Shown here: piece after piece, positions 10,401 through 22,679 of the stretch | How the letters are laid out: every line of letters begins with the position of its first letter | Numbering within the stretch: the stretch's first letter is position 1 | Assembly (NCBI RefSeq): GCF_021155765.1 | Contig: NC_060109.1 | Span: 1,017,001-1,081,000 of the forward strand | DNA from: Diprion similis | Taxonomy: Eukaryota > Arthropoda > Insecta > Hymenoptera > Diprionidae | Length of the DNA: 64,000 nt | Direction: 5' to 3' | Translations under genes and position numbers: made by a program | Notes under the pieces: model-generated | Database searches by the model: none | Told to the model about the DNA's origin: nothing | What the model saw: only the letters and a program-made list of their open reading frames with translations

Positions 10401-11929
10401 TTATGGACTGCGATTTCACGGAGGTGACGAGCTAGTCTCGCGGCTTGATCGCGGTCTTTAGGCGCTTCTGTTGGAAAGCGGACTGAGGTTTTTGAAAGGA
10501 TAGTAGCGACTTTGCCTTGGAGGAGGTTAGCGGCTTGTGCGGCCCGTCACCTGGGCCTACCTCGAGACTTGGGCCTCTGGAGGTATGGCACATACGTCAC
10601 GAAGAGAAAGCATTCTAGACTCCGGTTCTCATTGACGCGTCGATCTCAGGATGAAGCAGAGTACTTATTATTGATCGTAGACTATCGCATCTCACCGTCA
10701 ACATGTGTTCGTCTCATAACTGATTCCGTTTCCAAGAATTCGTGATTTTACTGCCCTGTGATCGAAAAAGTACGTTAATCGGTTGATTGGAACGCGTTTT
10801 TTTAGTGAATCCGTTTCATATTTTTATTGTGGTACTAAATTTGAAATGGTCTTATGCGAGGCTTTATGCGAAATTACCTCCGATGAATCATTGGAATAAC
10901 AATTGATGTGATTTTTGTTGCAGATACCTCTACAAATGAAGCATTCAGGAATGGATTATTATAAGACAATTCACTTCGTGTGATAAATCCCATAATTTCT
11001 ATTAACTCTAGTTCAGTAAATATAATCACCTCGATGATATTTTTGTATCCCAATGAATTGTAGACTAGATATTTGAACCATGTGGCTAAAATGTATGTCG
11101 ATTAGTTGTGTACTTGCAATTTCCATTTGATGAGGTTCAAGTGACCGTTGTAGTTATGGATGTTAATTGTAGACAGGCATAAGTTTGATTTCTGTATGTG
11201 TATACCTGTATTAGGCATATTTGCTTGCTTTTCGGCGATTAAATGAGGTATGAGTTTGTTGAACAAGTCGAAGAGTGAGAATGATGAATGTATGTAACAA
11301 AAATAAAAGAAAGAGAATTGTTCCCGATAATCTGAAAAATCGTGGTTTACGTCCTTCCGGTTTTAACCATTCAATATCGATTTCTAGAGATAATTCACCT
11401 TTTTAGCGTAACGCTTGAAGCGTTTCATTTGTAATTCTGACCGTCGTTTGCAGCGACTTTGCACTACGCATCATTGATCCCTCCGGAAGAATCACGATAA
11501 TGCAGGGTCTTCATAAATTCTTTCCATTCTTATTTTAAATCAGTCTAATTGCCATTGAGGAAAAAAAGGAGTGATTTAACTTGGTTTTTCTGAGATTTTT
11601 GGAGCAGAAGATTTTCTGCTCGTAAGATCGACTTGACGGACCATCTTCGACTGATTGGACTCTGAGAGAGATAGAGATTTAAGAAGAGACATCAAGGACA
11701 TCGTTGAATTAAGAGCTGATGAGATACGTAGAATTTCATTGTTTTCTTGCTGCAACTCGTCACCCACCGCTGACAGAGACTCTGGACGGCTGGCATTGAA
11801 TTTATCTCGCCAAATGACAACATAATGCATCGATAGATTGTGCGGGCATTATTTTAAGTCACTGGAGTTCGTTCACCAAGGATCCAGAGAGCTTGACCTG
11901 CAGTTTGTGTTGCACGGAAAAATCGTTGG
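10401..11929. other. Non-coding stretch between knk 5' end and the satellite
   Basis: The first 220 bases are relatively GC-rich and may be the knk promoter and first exon. Beyond that I see no supported gene. A minus-strand frame of 84 codons at 11,576-11,830 is serine-rich, has no flanking splice context I trust and no recognisable domain, so I do not call it. From about 11,930 decayed satellite sequence begins. Confidence 0.5.
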
Positions 11930-12600
11930 TCTCAGGATTGTTCTGTATAAACTCTTTTTGACTGATTAGCACTGTGAAATGGTAAGAACCAAAAACAAAG
12001 GCTGAGGGCACAGAACAAATAATTTACGTAGGCTAAACCAGCAGAAAAGGTGTTACAAGAGAAAGGCATTCGTTTATCAGCTGAAACTCTTGATGCGATA
12101 CTCGCAGCGTATGGGGACTGCATTCGATCGATTTCTCTTGCAAAATTACTCTAGAATAGTGCCTCATTAAATAAGTTTCTGCGCTTTCCCGAATCTTTTG
12201 TTTGGGAATCAATTGGTATAACCCTGTCTTGGCTAATCAAACCCTCAGGAACTCGGAAACCACACGGAAATAAGCAAAGGACCACTTGCATGGAAAATAC
12301 GCAGTAAAGACCAGCAGCAGCAGAACTAAGGGAACATATCTATCGTTTTCCGGCTATAACTTTTGATACGATGCTCGCGGCGTGTCAAGAGTGCGTTCCA
12401 TCGATTCCTCTCGCAGAATCACATCGAAATGGTGCATAGAAGATTGTTTCCGGCACTTTTCCTAATCAACAAAATTTTCACCGGACATGCGAACAGGTTA
12501 GCCTAGGAATTTTTTTCAACTAAAATCTTTTGTCTGGCTAACGATTCAAATGAAGCTTTTTGTACTAATTGGACGCCCAGGAACTCAGAAAACACATCAA
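11930..12600 (+). repeat. Left edge of the satellite: decayed monomers
   Basis: Recognisable but diverged copies of the 304-bp monomer. The landmark corresponding to CTCGCAGCG occurs at about 12,100, 12,373 and 12,675, giving spacings of about 273 and 302 rather than 304. Motifs such as GGACTGC, ATCGATT, GGAACTC and CAGCAGCAG are kept, but there are many substitutions and small indels. Similarity fades out leftward near 11,930. Confidence 0.8.
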
Positions 12601-13050
12601 AAATAGCGTAGGACCAGCAGCAGAGAAATGACGACGAAAATCATGAGTTTTTCGGCTGTAACTTTACAGGTGTTGCTCGCAGCGTATTGGGACTGCGTTT
12701 AATCGATTTCTCTCGCAAAATTACGTCGGAATAGTGCCCTACAGAATTAATTGCAGCACTTTTCAAAGTCGTCGAAATTTTCACCAAAAATGCAAAGGGG
12801 TTAGCCTTGGATTTTTTTTGGCCGAAAAATCTTTTGTCTGGGAATCGATTCGTATGACGTTTTCTAGACTAATTCGACGCCCAGGAACTCAGAAAACACA
12901 TCAAAAATAGCGTAGGACCAGCAGCAGAGAAATGACGACGAAAATCATGAGTTTTTCGGCTGTAACTTTACAGGTGTTGCTCGCAGCGTATTGGGACTGC
13001 GTTTAATCGATTTCTCTCGCAAAATTACGTCGGAATAGTGCCCTACAGAA

Positions 13051-14160
13051 TTATTTGCAGCGCTTTTCAAAGTCGTCGAAATTTTCACCAAAAATGCAAA
13101 GGGGTTAGCCTTGGATTTTTTTTGGCCGAAAAATCTTTTGTCTGGGAATCGATTCGTATGACGTTTTCTCGACTAATTCGACCTCCAGGAACTCAGAAAA
13201 CACATCAAAAATAGCGTAGGACCAGCAGCAGAGAAATGACGACGAAAATCATGAGTTTTTCGGCTGTAACTTTACAGGTGTTGCTCGCAGCGTATTGGGA
13301 CTACGTTTAATCGATTTCTCTCGCAAAATTACGTCGGAATAGTGCCCTACAGAATTAATTGCAGCACTTTTCAAAGTCGTCGAAATTTTCACCAAAAATG
13401 CAAAGGGGTTAGCCTTGGATTTTTTTTGGCCGAAAAATCTTTTGTCTGGGAATCGATTCGTGTGACGTTTTCTAGACTAATTCGACGCCCAGGAACTCAG
13501 AAAACACATCAGAAATAGCGTAGGACCAGCAGCAGAGAAATGACGACGAAAATCATGAGTTTTTCGGCTGTAACTTTACAGGTGTTGCTCGCAGCGTATT
13601 GGGACTGCGTTTAATCGATTTCTCTCGCAAAATTACGTCGGAATAGTGCCCTACAGAATTATTTGCAGCGCTTTTCAAAGTCGTCGAAATTTTCACCAAA
13701 AATGCAAAGGGGTTAGCCTTGGATTTTTTTTGGCCGAAAAATCTTTTGTCTGGGAATCGATTCGTATGACGTTTTCTCGACTAATTCGACCTCCAGGAAC
13801 TCAGAAAACACATCAAAAATAGCGTAGGACCAGCAGCAGAGAAATGACGACGAAAATCATGAGTTTTTCGGCTGTAACTTTACAGGTGTTGCTCGCAGCG
13901 TATTGGGACTGCGTTTAATCGATTTCTCTCGCAAAATTACGTCGGAATAGTGCCCTACAGAATTAATTGCAGCACTTTTCAAAGTCGTCGAAATTTTCAC
14001 CAAAAATGCAAAGGGGTTAGCCTTGGATTTTTTTTGGCCGAAAAATCTTTTGTCTGGGAATCGATTCGTGTGACGTTTTCTAGACTAATTCGACGCCCAG
14101 GAACTCAGAAAACACATCAGAAATAGCGTAGGACCAGCAGCAGAGAAATGACGACGAAAA
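13051..14160 (+). repeat. Dimeric higher-order repeat (608 bp) at the left of the array
   Basis: Two alternating monomer types repeat at 608 bases. One has TTATTTGCAGCG and ACCTCCAGG (13,051 and 13,659). The next carries TTCGTGTGACG (near 13,458 and 14,066). The shared variants in the same order point to duplication of a two-monomer unit. Confidence 0.75.
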
Positions 14161-14999
14161 TCATGAGTTTTTCGGCTGTAACTTTACAGGTGTTGCTCGC
14201 AGCGTATTGGGACTGCGTTTAATCGATTTCTCTCGCAAAATTACGTCGGAATAGTGCCCTACAGAATTAATTGCAGCACTTTTCAAAGTCGTCGAAATTT
14301 TCACCAAAAATGCAAAGGGGTTAGCCTTGGATTTTTTTTGGCCGAAAAATCTTTTGTCTGGGAATCGATTCGTATGACGTTTTCTAGACTAATTCGACGC
14401 CCAGGAACTCAGAAAACACATCAAAAATAGCGTAGGACCAGCAGCAGAGAAATGACGACGAAAATCATGAGTTTTTCGGCTGTAACTTTACAGGTGTTGC
14501 TCGCAGCGTATTGGGACTGCGTTTAATCGATTTCTCTCGCAAAATTACGTCGGAATAGTGCCCTACAGAATTAATTGCAGCACTTTTCAAAGTCGTCGAA
14601 ATTTTCACCAAAAATGCAAAGGGGTTAGCCTTGGATTTTTTTTGGCCGAAAAATCTTTTGTCTGGGAATCGATTCGTATGACGTTTTCTAGACTGATTCG
14701 ACGCCCAGGAACTCAGAAAACACATCAGAAATAGCGTAGGACCAGCAGCAGAGAAATGACGACGAAAATCATAAGTTTTTCGGCTGTAACTTTACAGGTG
14801 TTGCTCGCAGCGTATTGGGACTGCGTTTAATCGATTTCTCTCGCAAAATTACGTCGGAATAGTGCCCTACAGAATTAATTGCAGCACTTTTCAAAGTCGT
14901 CGAAATTTTCACCAAAAATGCAAAGGGGTTAGCCTTGGATTTTTTTTGGCCGAAAAATCTTTTGTCTGGGAATCGATTCGTATGACGTTTTCTAGACTA

Positions 15000-17900
15000 A
15001 TTCGACGCCCAGGAACTCAGAAAACACATCAAAAATAGCGTAGGACCAGCAGCAGAGAAATGACGACGAAAATCATGAGTTTTTCGGCTGTAACTTTACA
15101 GGTGTTGCTCGCAGCGTATTGGGACTGCGTTTAATCGATTTCTCTCGCAAAATTACGTCGGAATAGTGCCCTACAGAATTAATTGCAGCACTTTTCAAAG
15201 TCGTCGAAATTTTCACCAAAAATGCAAAGGGGTTAGCCTTGGATTTTTTTTGGCCGAAAAATCTTTTGTCTGGGAATCGATTCGTATGACGTTTTCTCGA
15301 CTAATTCGACGCCCAGGAACTCAGAAAACACATCAAAAATAGCGTAGGACCAGCAGCAGAGAAATGACGACGAAAATCATGAGTTTTTCGGCTGTAACTT
15401 TACAGGTGTTGCTCGCAGCGTATTGGGACTGCGTTTAATCGATTTCTCTCGCAAAATTACGTCGGAATAGTGCCCTACAGAATTAATTGCAGCACTTTTC
15501 AAAGTCGTCGAAATTTTCACCAAAAATGCAAAGGGGTTAGCCTTGGATTTTTTTTGGCCGAAAAATCTTTTGTCTGGGAATCGATTCGTATGACGTTTTC
15601 TAGACGAATTCGACGCCCAGGAACTCAGAAAACACATCAAAAATAGCGTAGGACCAGCAGCAGAGAAATGACGACGAAAATCATGAGTTTTTCGGCTGTA
15701 ACTTTACAGGTGTTGCTCGCAGCGTATTGGGACTGCGTTTAATCGATTTCTCTCGCAAAATTACGTCGGAATAGTGCCCTACAGAATTGATTGCAGCACT
15801 TTTCAAAGTCGTCGAAATTTTCACCAAAAATGCAAAGGGGTTAGCCTTGGATTTTTTTTGGCCGAAAAATCTTTTGTCTGGTAATCGATTCGTATGACGT
15901 TTTCTGGACTAATTCGACGCCCAGGAACTCAGAAAACACATCAAAAATAGCGTAGGACCAGCAGCAGAGAAATGACGACGAAAATCATGAGTTTTTCGGC
16001 TGTAACTTTACAGGTGTTGCTCGCAGCGTATTGGGACTGCGTTTAATCGATTTCTCTCGCAAAATTACGTCGGAATAGTGCCCTACAGAATTATTTGCAG
16101 CGCTTTTCAAAGTCGTCGAAATTTTCACCAAAAATGCAAAGGGGTTAGCCTTGGATTTTTTTTGGCCGAAAAATCTTTTGTCTGGGAATCGATTCGTATG
16201 ACGTTTTCTCGTCTAATTCGACCTCCAGGAACTCAGAAAACACATCAAAAATAGCGTAGGACCAGCAGCAGAGAAATGACGACGAAAATCATGAGTTTTT
16301 CGGCTGTAACTTTACAGGTGTTGCTCGCAGCGTATTGGGACTGCGTTTAATCGATTTCTCTCGCAAAATTACGTCGGAATAGTGCCCTACAGAATTAATT
16401 GCAGCACTTTTCAAAGTCGTCGAAATTTTCACCAAAAATGCAAAGGGGTTAGCCTTGGATTTTTTTTGGCCGAAAAATCTTTTGTCTGGGAATCGATTCG
16501 TATGACGTTTTCTCGACTAATTCGACGCCCAGGAACTCAGAAAACACATCAAAAATAGCGTAGGACCAGCAGCAGAGAAATGACGACGAAAATCATGAGT
16601 TTTTCGGCTGTAACTTTACAGGTGTTGCTCGCAGCGTATTGGGACTGCGTTTAATCGATTTCTCTCGCAAAATTACGTCGGAATAGTGCCCTACAGAATT
16701 AATTGCAGCACTTTTCAAAGTCGTCGAAATTTTCACCAAAAATGCAAAGGGGTTAGCCTTGGATTTTTTTTGGCCGAAAAATCTTTTGTCTGGGAATCGA
16801 TTCGTATGACGTTTTCTAGACTGATTCGACGCCCAGGAACTCAGAAAACACATCAAAAATAGCGTAGGACCAGCAGCAGAGAAATGACGACGAAAATCAT
16901 GAGTTTTTCGGCTGTAACTTTACAGGTGTTGCTCGCAGCGTATTGGGACTGCGTTTAATCGATTTCTCTCGCAAAATTACGTCGGAATAGTGCCCTACAG
17001 AATTAATTGCAGCACTTTTCAAAGTCGTCGAAATTTTCACCAAAAATGCAAACGGGTTAGCCTTGGATTTTTTTTGGTCGAAAAATCTTTTGTCTGGGAA
17101 TCGATTCGTATGACGTTTTCTAGACTAATTCGACGCCCAGGAACTCAGAAAACACATCAGAAATAGCGTAGGACCAGCAGCAGAGAAATGACGACGGAAA
17201 TCATGAGTTTTTCGGCTGTAACTTTACAGGTGTTGCTCGCAGCGTATTGGGACTGCGTTTAATCGATTTCTCTCGCAAAATTACGTCGGAATAGTGCCCT
17301 ACAGAATTAATTGCAGCACTTTTCGAAGTCGTCGAAATTTTCACCAAAAATGCAAAGGGGTTAGCCTTGGATTTTTTTTGGCCGAAAAATCTTTTGTCTG
17401 GGAATCGATTCGTATGACGTTTTCTAGACTAATTCGACGCCCAGGAACTCAGAAAACACATCAAAAATAGCGTAGGACCAGCAGCAGAGAAATGACGACG
17501 AAAATCATGAGTTTTTCGGCTGTAACTTTACAGGTGTTGCTCGCAGCGTATTGGGACTGCGTTTAATCGATTTCTCTCGCAAAATTACGTCGGAATAGTG
17601 CCCTACAGAATTGATTGCAGCACTTTTCAAAGTCGTCGAAATTTTCACCAAAAATGCAAAGGGGTTAGCCTTGGATTTTTTTTGGCCGAAAAATCTTTTG
17701 TCTGGGAATCGATTCGTATGACGTTTTCTAGACTAATTCGACGCCCAGGAACTCAGAAAACACATCAAAAATAGCGTAGGACCAGCAGCAGAGAAATGAC
17801 GACGAAAATCATGAGTTTTTCGGCTGTAACTTTACAGGTGTTGCTCGCAGCGTATTGGGACTGCGTTTAATCGATTTCTCTCGCAAAATTACGTCGGAAT

Positions 17901-20900
17901 AGTGCCCTACAGAATTATTTGCAGCGCTTTTCAAAGTCGTCGAAATTTTCACCAAAAATGCAAAGGGGTTAGCCTTGGATTTTTTTTGGCCGAAAAATCT
18001 TGCGTCTGGGAATCGATTCGTATGACGTTTTCTCGACTAATTCGACCTCCAGGAACTCAGAAAACACATCAAAAATAGCGTAGGACCAGCAGCAGAGAAA
18101 TGACGACGAAAATCATGAGTTTTTCGGCTGTAACTTTACAGGTGTTGCTCGCAGCGTATTGGGACTGCGTTTAATCGATTTCTCTCGCAAAATTACGTCG
18201 GAATAGTGCCCTACAGAATTAATTGCAGCACTTTTCAAAGTCGTCGAAATTTTCACCAAAAATGCAAAGGGGTTAGCCTTGGATTTTTTTTGGCCGAAAA
18301 ATCTTCTGTCTGGGAATCGATTCGTATGACGTTTTCTCGACTAATTCGACGCCCAGGAACTCAGAAAACACATCAAAAATAGCGTAGGACCAGCAGCAGA
18401 GAAATGACGACGAAAATCATGAGTTTTTCGGCTGTAACTTTACAGGTGTTGCTCGCAGCGTATTGGGACTGCGTTTAATCGATTTCTCTCGCAAAATTAC
18501 GTCGGAATAGTGCCCTACAGAATTAATTGCAGCACTTTTCAAAGTCGTCGAAATTTTCACCAAAAATGCAAAGGGGTTAGCCTTGGATTTTTTTTGGCCG
18601 AAAAATCTTTTGTCTGGGAATCGATTCGTATGACGTTTTCTAGACGAATTCGACGCCCAGGAACTCAGAAAACACATCAAAAATAGCGTAGGACCAGCAG
18701 CAGAGAAATGACGACGAAAATCATGAGGTTTTCGGCTGTAACTTTACAGGTGTTGCTCGCAGCGTATTGGGACTGCGTTTAATCGATTTCTCTCGCAAAA
18801 TTACGTCGGATTAGTGCCCTACAGAATTAATTGCAGCACTTTTCAAAGTCGTCGAAATTTTCACCAAAAATGCAAAGGGGTTAGCCTTGGATTTTTTTTG
18901 GCCGAAAAATCTTTTGTCTGGGAATCGATTCGTATGACGTTTTCTAGACTAATTCGACGCCCAGGAACTCAGAAAACACATCAAAAATAGCGTAGGACCA
19001 GCAGCAGAGAAATGACGACGAAAATCATGAGTTTTTCGGCTGTAACTTTACAGGTGTTGGTCGCAGCGTATTGGGACTGCGTTTAATCGATTTCTCTCGC
19101 AAAATTACGTCGGAATAGTGCCCTACAGAATTAATTGCAGCACTTTTCAAAGTCGTCGAAATTTTCACCAAAAATGCAAAGGGGTTAGCCTTGGATTTTT
19201 TTTGGCCGAAAAATCTTTTGTCTGGGAATCGATTCGTATGACGTTTTCTCGACTAATTCGACGCCCAGGAACTCAGAAAACACATCAAAAATAGCGTAGG
19301 ACCAGCAGCAGAGAAATGACGACGAAAATCATGAGTTTTTCGGCTGTAACTTTACAGGTGTTGCTCGCAGCGTATTGGGACTGCGTTTAATCGATTTCTC
19401 TAGCAAAATTACGTCGGAATAGTGCCCTACAGAATTAATTGCAGCACTTTTCAAAGTCGTCGGAATTTTCACCAAAAATGCAAAGGGGTTAGCCTTGGAT
19501 TTTTTTTGGCCGAAAAATCTTTTGTCCGGGGATCGATTCGTATGACGTTTTCTAGACTAATTCGACGCCCAGGAACTCAGAAAACACATCAAAAATAGCG
19601 TAGGACCAGCAGCAGAGAAATGACGACGAAAATCATGAGTTTTTCGGCTGTAACTTTACAGGTGTTGCTCGCAGCGTATTGGGACTGCGTTTAATCGATT
19701 TCTCTCGCAAAATTACGTCGGAATAGTGCCCTACAGAATTGATTGCAGCACTTTTCAAAGTCGTCGAAATTTTCACCAAAAATGCAAAGGGGTTAGCCTT
19801 GGATTTTTTTTGGCCGAAAAATCTTTTGTCTGGGAATCGATTCGTATGACGTTTTCTAGACTAATTCGACGCCCAGGAACTCAGAAAACACATCAAAAAT
19901 AGCGTAGGACCAGCAGCAGAGAAATGACGACGAAAATCATGAGTTTTTCGGCTGTAACTTTACAGGTGTTGCTCGCAGCGTATTGGGACTGCGTTTAATC
20001 GATTTCTCTCGCAAAATTACGTCGGAATAGTGCCCTACAGAATTATTTGCAGCGCTTTTCAAAGTCGTCGAAATTTTCACCAAAAATGCAAAGGGGTTAG
20101 CCTTGGATTTTTTTTGGCCGAAAAATCTTTTGTCTGGGAATCGATTCGTATGACGTTTTCTCGACTAATTCGACCTCCAGGAACTCAGAAAACACATCAA
20201 AAATAGCGTAGGACCAGCAGCAGAGAAATGACGACGAAAATCATGAGTTTTTCGGCTGTAACTTTACAGGTGTTGCTCGCAGCGTATTGGGACTGCGTTT
20301 AATCGATTTCTCTCGCAAAATTACGTCGGAATAGTGCCCTACAGAATTAATTGCAGCACTTTTCAAAGTCGTCGAAATTTTCACCAAAAATGCAAAGGGG
20401 TTAGCCTTGGATTTTTTTTGGCCGAAAAATCTTTTGTCTGGGAATCGATTCGTATGACGTTTTCTCGACTAATTCGACGCCCAGGAACTCAGAAAACACA
20501 TCAAAAATAGCGTAGGACCAGCAGCAGAGAAATGACGACGAAAATCATGAGTTTTTCGGCTGTAACTTTACAGGTGTTGCTCGCAGCGTATTGGGACTGC
20601 GTTTAATAGATTTCTCTCGCAAAATTACGTCGGAATAGTGCCCTACAGAATTAATTGCAGCACTTTTCAAAGTCGTCGAAATTTTCACCAAAAATGCAAA
20701 GGGGTTAGCCTTGGATTTTTTTTGGCCGAAAAATCTTTTGTCTGGGAATCGATTCGTATGACGTTTTCTAGACTGATTCGACGCCCAGGAACTCAGAAAA
20801 CACATCAAAAATAGCGTAGGACCAGCAGCAGAGAAATGACGACGAAAATCATGAGTTTTTCGGCTGTAACTTTACAGGTGTTGCTCGCAGCGTATTGGGA

Positions 20901-21420
20901 CTGCGTTTAATCGATTTCTCTCGCAAAATTACGTCGGAATAGTGCCCTACAGAATTAATTGCAGCACTTTTCAAAGTCGTCGAAATTTTCACCAAAAATG
21001 CAAACGGGTTAGCCTTGGATTTTTTTTGGCCGAAAAATCTTTTGTCTGGGAATCGATTCGTATGACGTTTTCTAGACTAATTCGACGCCCAGGAACTCAG
21101 AAAACACATCAGAAATAGCGTAGGACCAGCAGCAGAGAAATGACGACGGAAATCATGAGTTTTTCGGCTGTAACTTTACAGGTGTTGCTCGCAGCGTATT
21201 GGGACTGCGTTTAATCGATTTCTCTCGCAAAATTACGTCGGAATAGTGCCCTACAGAATTAATTGCAGCACTTTTCGAAGTCGTCGAAATTTTCACCAAA
21301 AATGCAAAGGGGTTAGCCTTGGATTTTTTTTGGCCGAAAAATCTTTTGTCTGGGAATCGATTCGTATGACGTTTTCTAGACTAATTCGACGCCCAGGAAC
21401 TCAGAAAACACATCAAAAAT
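15000..21420 (+). repeat. Nested higher-order repeats with 6-, 7-, 10- and 13-monomer offsets
   Basis: The variant pair TTGATTGCAG followed one monomer later by TTATTTGCAGCG occurs at 15,787/16,091, 17,611/17,915 and 19,739/20,043, giving offsets of 1824 (6 monomers) and 2128 (7 monomers). The variant AACGGGTT occurs at 17,051 and 21,003, offset 3952 (13 monomers). The variant TAGACGAATTCG occurs at about 15,601 and 18,641, offset 3040 (10 monomers). The offsets are mutually consistent with successive duplications followed by loss or gain of one monomer. Confidence 0.8.
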
Positions 21421-22679
21421 AGCGTAGGACCAGCAGCAGAGAAATGACGACGAAAATCATGAGTTTTTCGGCTGTAACTTTACAGGTGTTGCTCGCAGCG
21501 TATTGGGACTGCGTTTAATCGATTTCTCTCGCAAAATTACGTCGGAATAGTGCCCTACAGAATTAATTGCAGCACTTTTCAAAGTCGTCGAAATTTTCAC
21601 CAAAAATGCAAAGGGGTTAGCCTTGGATTTTTTTTGGCCGAAAAATCTTTCGTCTGGGAATCGATTCGTATGACGTTTTCTAGACTAATTCGACGCCCAG
21701 GAACTCAGAAAACACATCAAAAATAGCGTAGGACCAGCAGCAGAGAAATGACGACGAAAATCATGAGTTTTTCGGCTGTAACTTTACAGGTGTTGCTCGC
21801 AGCGTATTGGGACTGCGTTTAATCGATTTCTCTCGCAAAATTACGTCGGAATAGTGCCCTACAGAATTAATTGCAGCACTTTTCAAAGTCGTCGAAATTT
21901 TCACCAAAAATGCAAAGGGGTTAGCCTTGGATTTTTTTTGGCCGAAAAATCTTTTGTCCGGGAATCAATTCGTATGACGTTTTCTAGACTAATTCGACGC
22001 CCAGGAACTCAGAAAACACATCAAAAATAGCGTAGGACCAGCAGCAGAGAAATGACGACGAAAATCATGAGTTTTTCGGCTGTAACTTTACAGGTGTTGC
22101 TCGCAGCGTATTGGGACTGCGTTTAATCGATTTCTCTCGCAAAATTACGTCGGAATAGTGCCCTACAGAATTAATTGCAGCACTTTTCAAAGTCGTCGAA
22201 ATTTTCACCAAAAATGCAAAGGGGTTAGCCTTGGATTTTTTTTGGCCGAAAAATCTTTTGTCTGGGAATCGATTCGTATGACGTTTTCTAGACTAATTCG
22301 ACGCCCAGGAACTCAGAAAACACATCAAAAATAGCGTAGGACCAGCAGCAGAGAAATGACGACGAAAATCATGAGTTTTTCGGCTGTAACTTTACAGGTG
22401 TTGCTCGCAGCGTATTGGGACTGCGTTTAATCGATTTCTCTCGCAAAATTACGTCGGAATAGTGCCCTACAGAATTAATTGCAGCACTTTTCAAAGTCGT
22501 CGAAATTTTCACCAAAAATGCAAAGGGGTTAGCCTTGGATTTTTTTTGGCCGAAAAATCTTTTGTCTGGGAATCGATTCGTATGACGTTTTCTAGACTAA
22601 TTCGACGCCCAGGAACTCAGAAAACACATCAGAAATAGCGTAGGACCAGCAGCAGAGAAATGACGACAAAAATCATGAG

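Noticed and set aside
10512-10745. 77-codon + frame upstream of knk
   Set aside because: It lies over the probable knk promoter and first exon on the other strand and has no family resemblance.
11576-11830. 84-codon minus-strand frame as a gene
   Set aside because: Serine-rich, no recognised domain, no convincing splice partners or leader. Possibly a real exon, but not supported.
14465-20808. Repeated 85-87-codon minus-strand frames (14,465; 15,377; 16,593; 18,417; 20,545; also 33,921; 34,833; 37,569; 49,722) as a protein family
   Set aside because: They are satellite monomers in which one substitution removes a stop codon (TAG to CAG, TCG or TGG on -). Most of the monomers have the stop, and 304 is not a multiple of 3, so no frame runs through the array.
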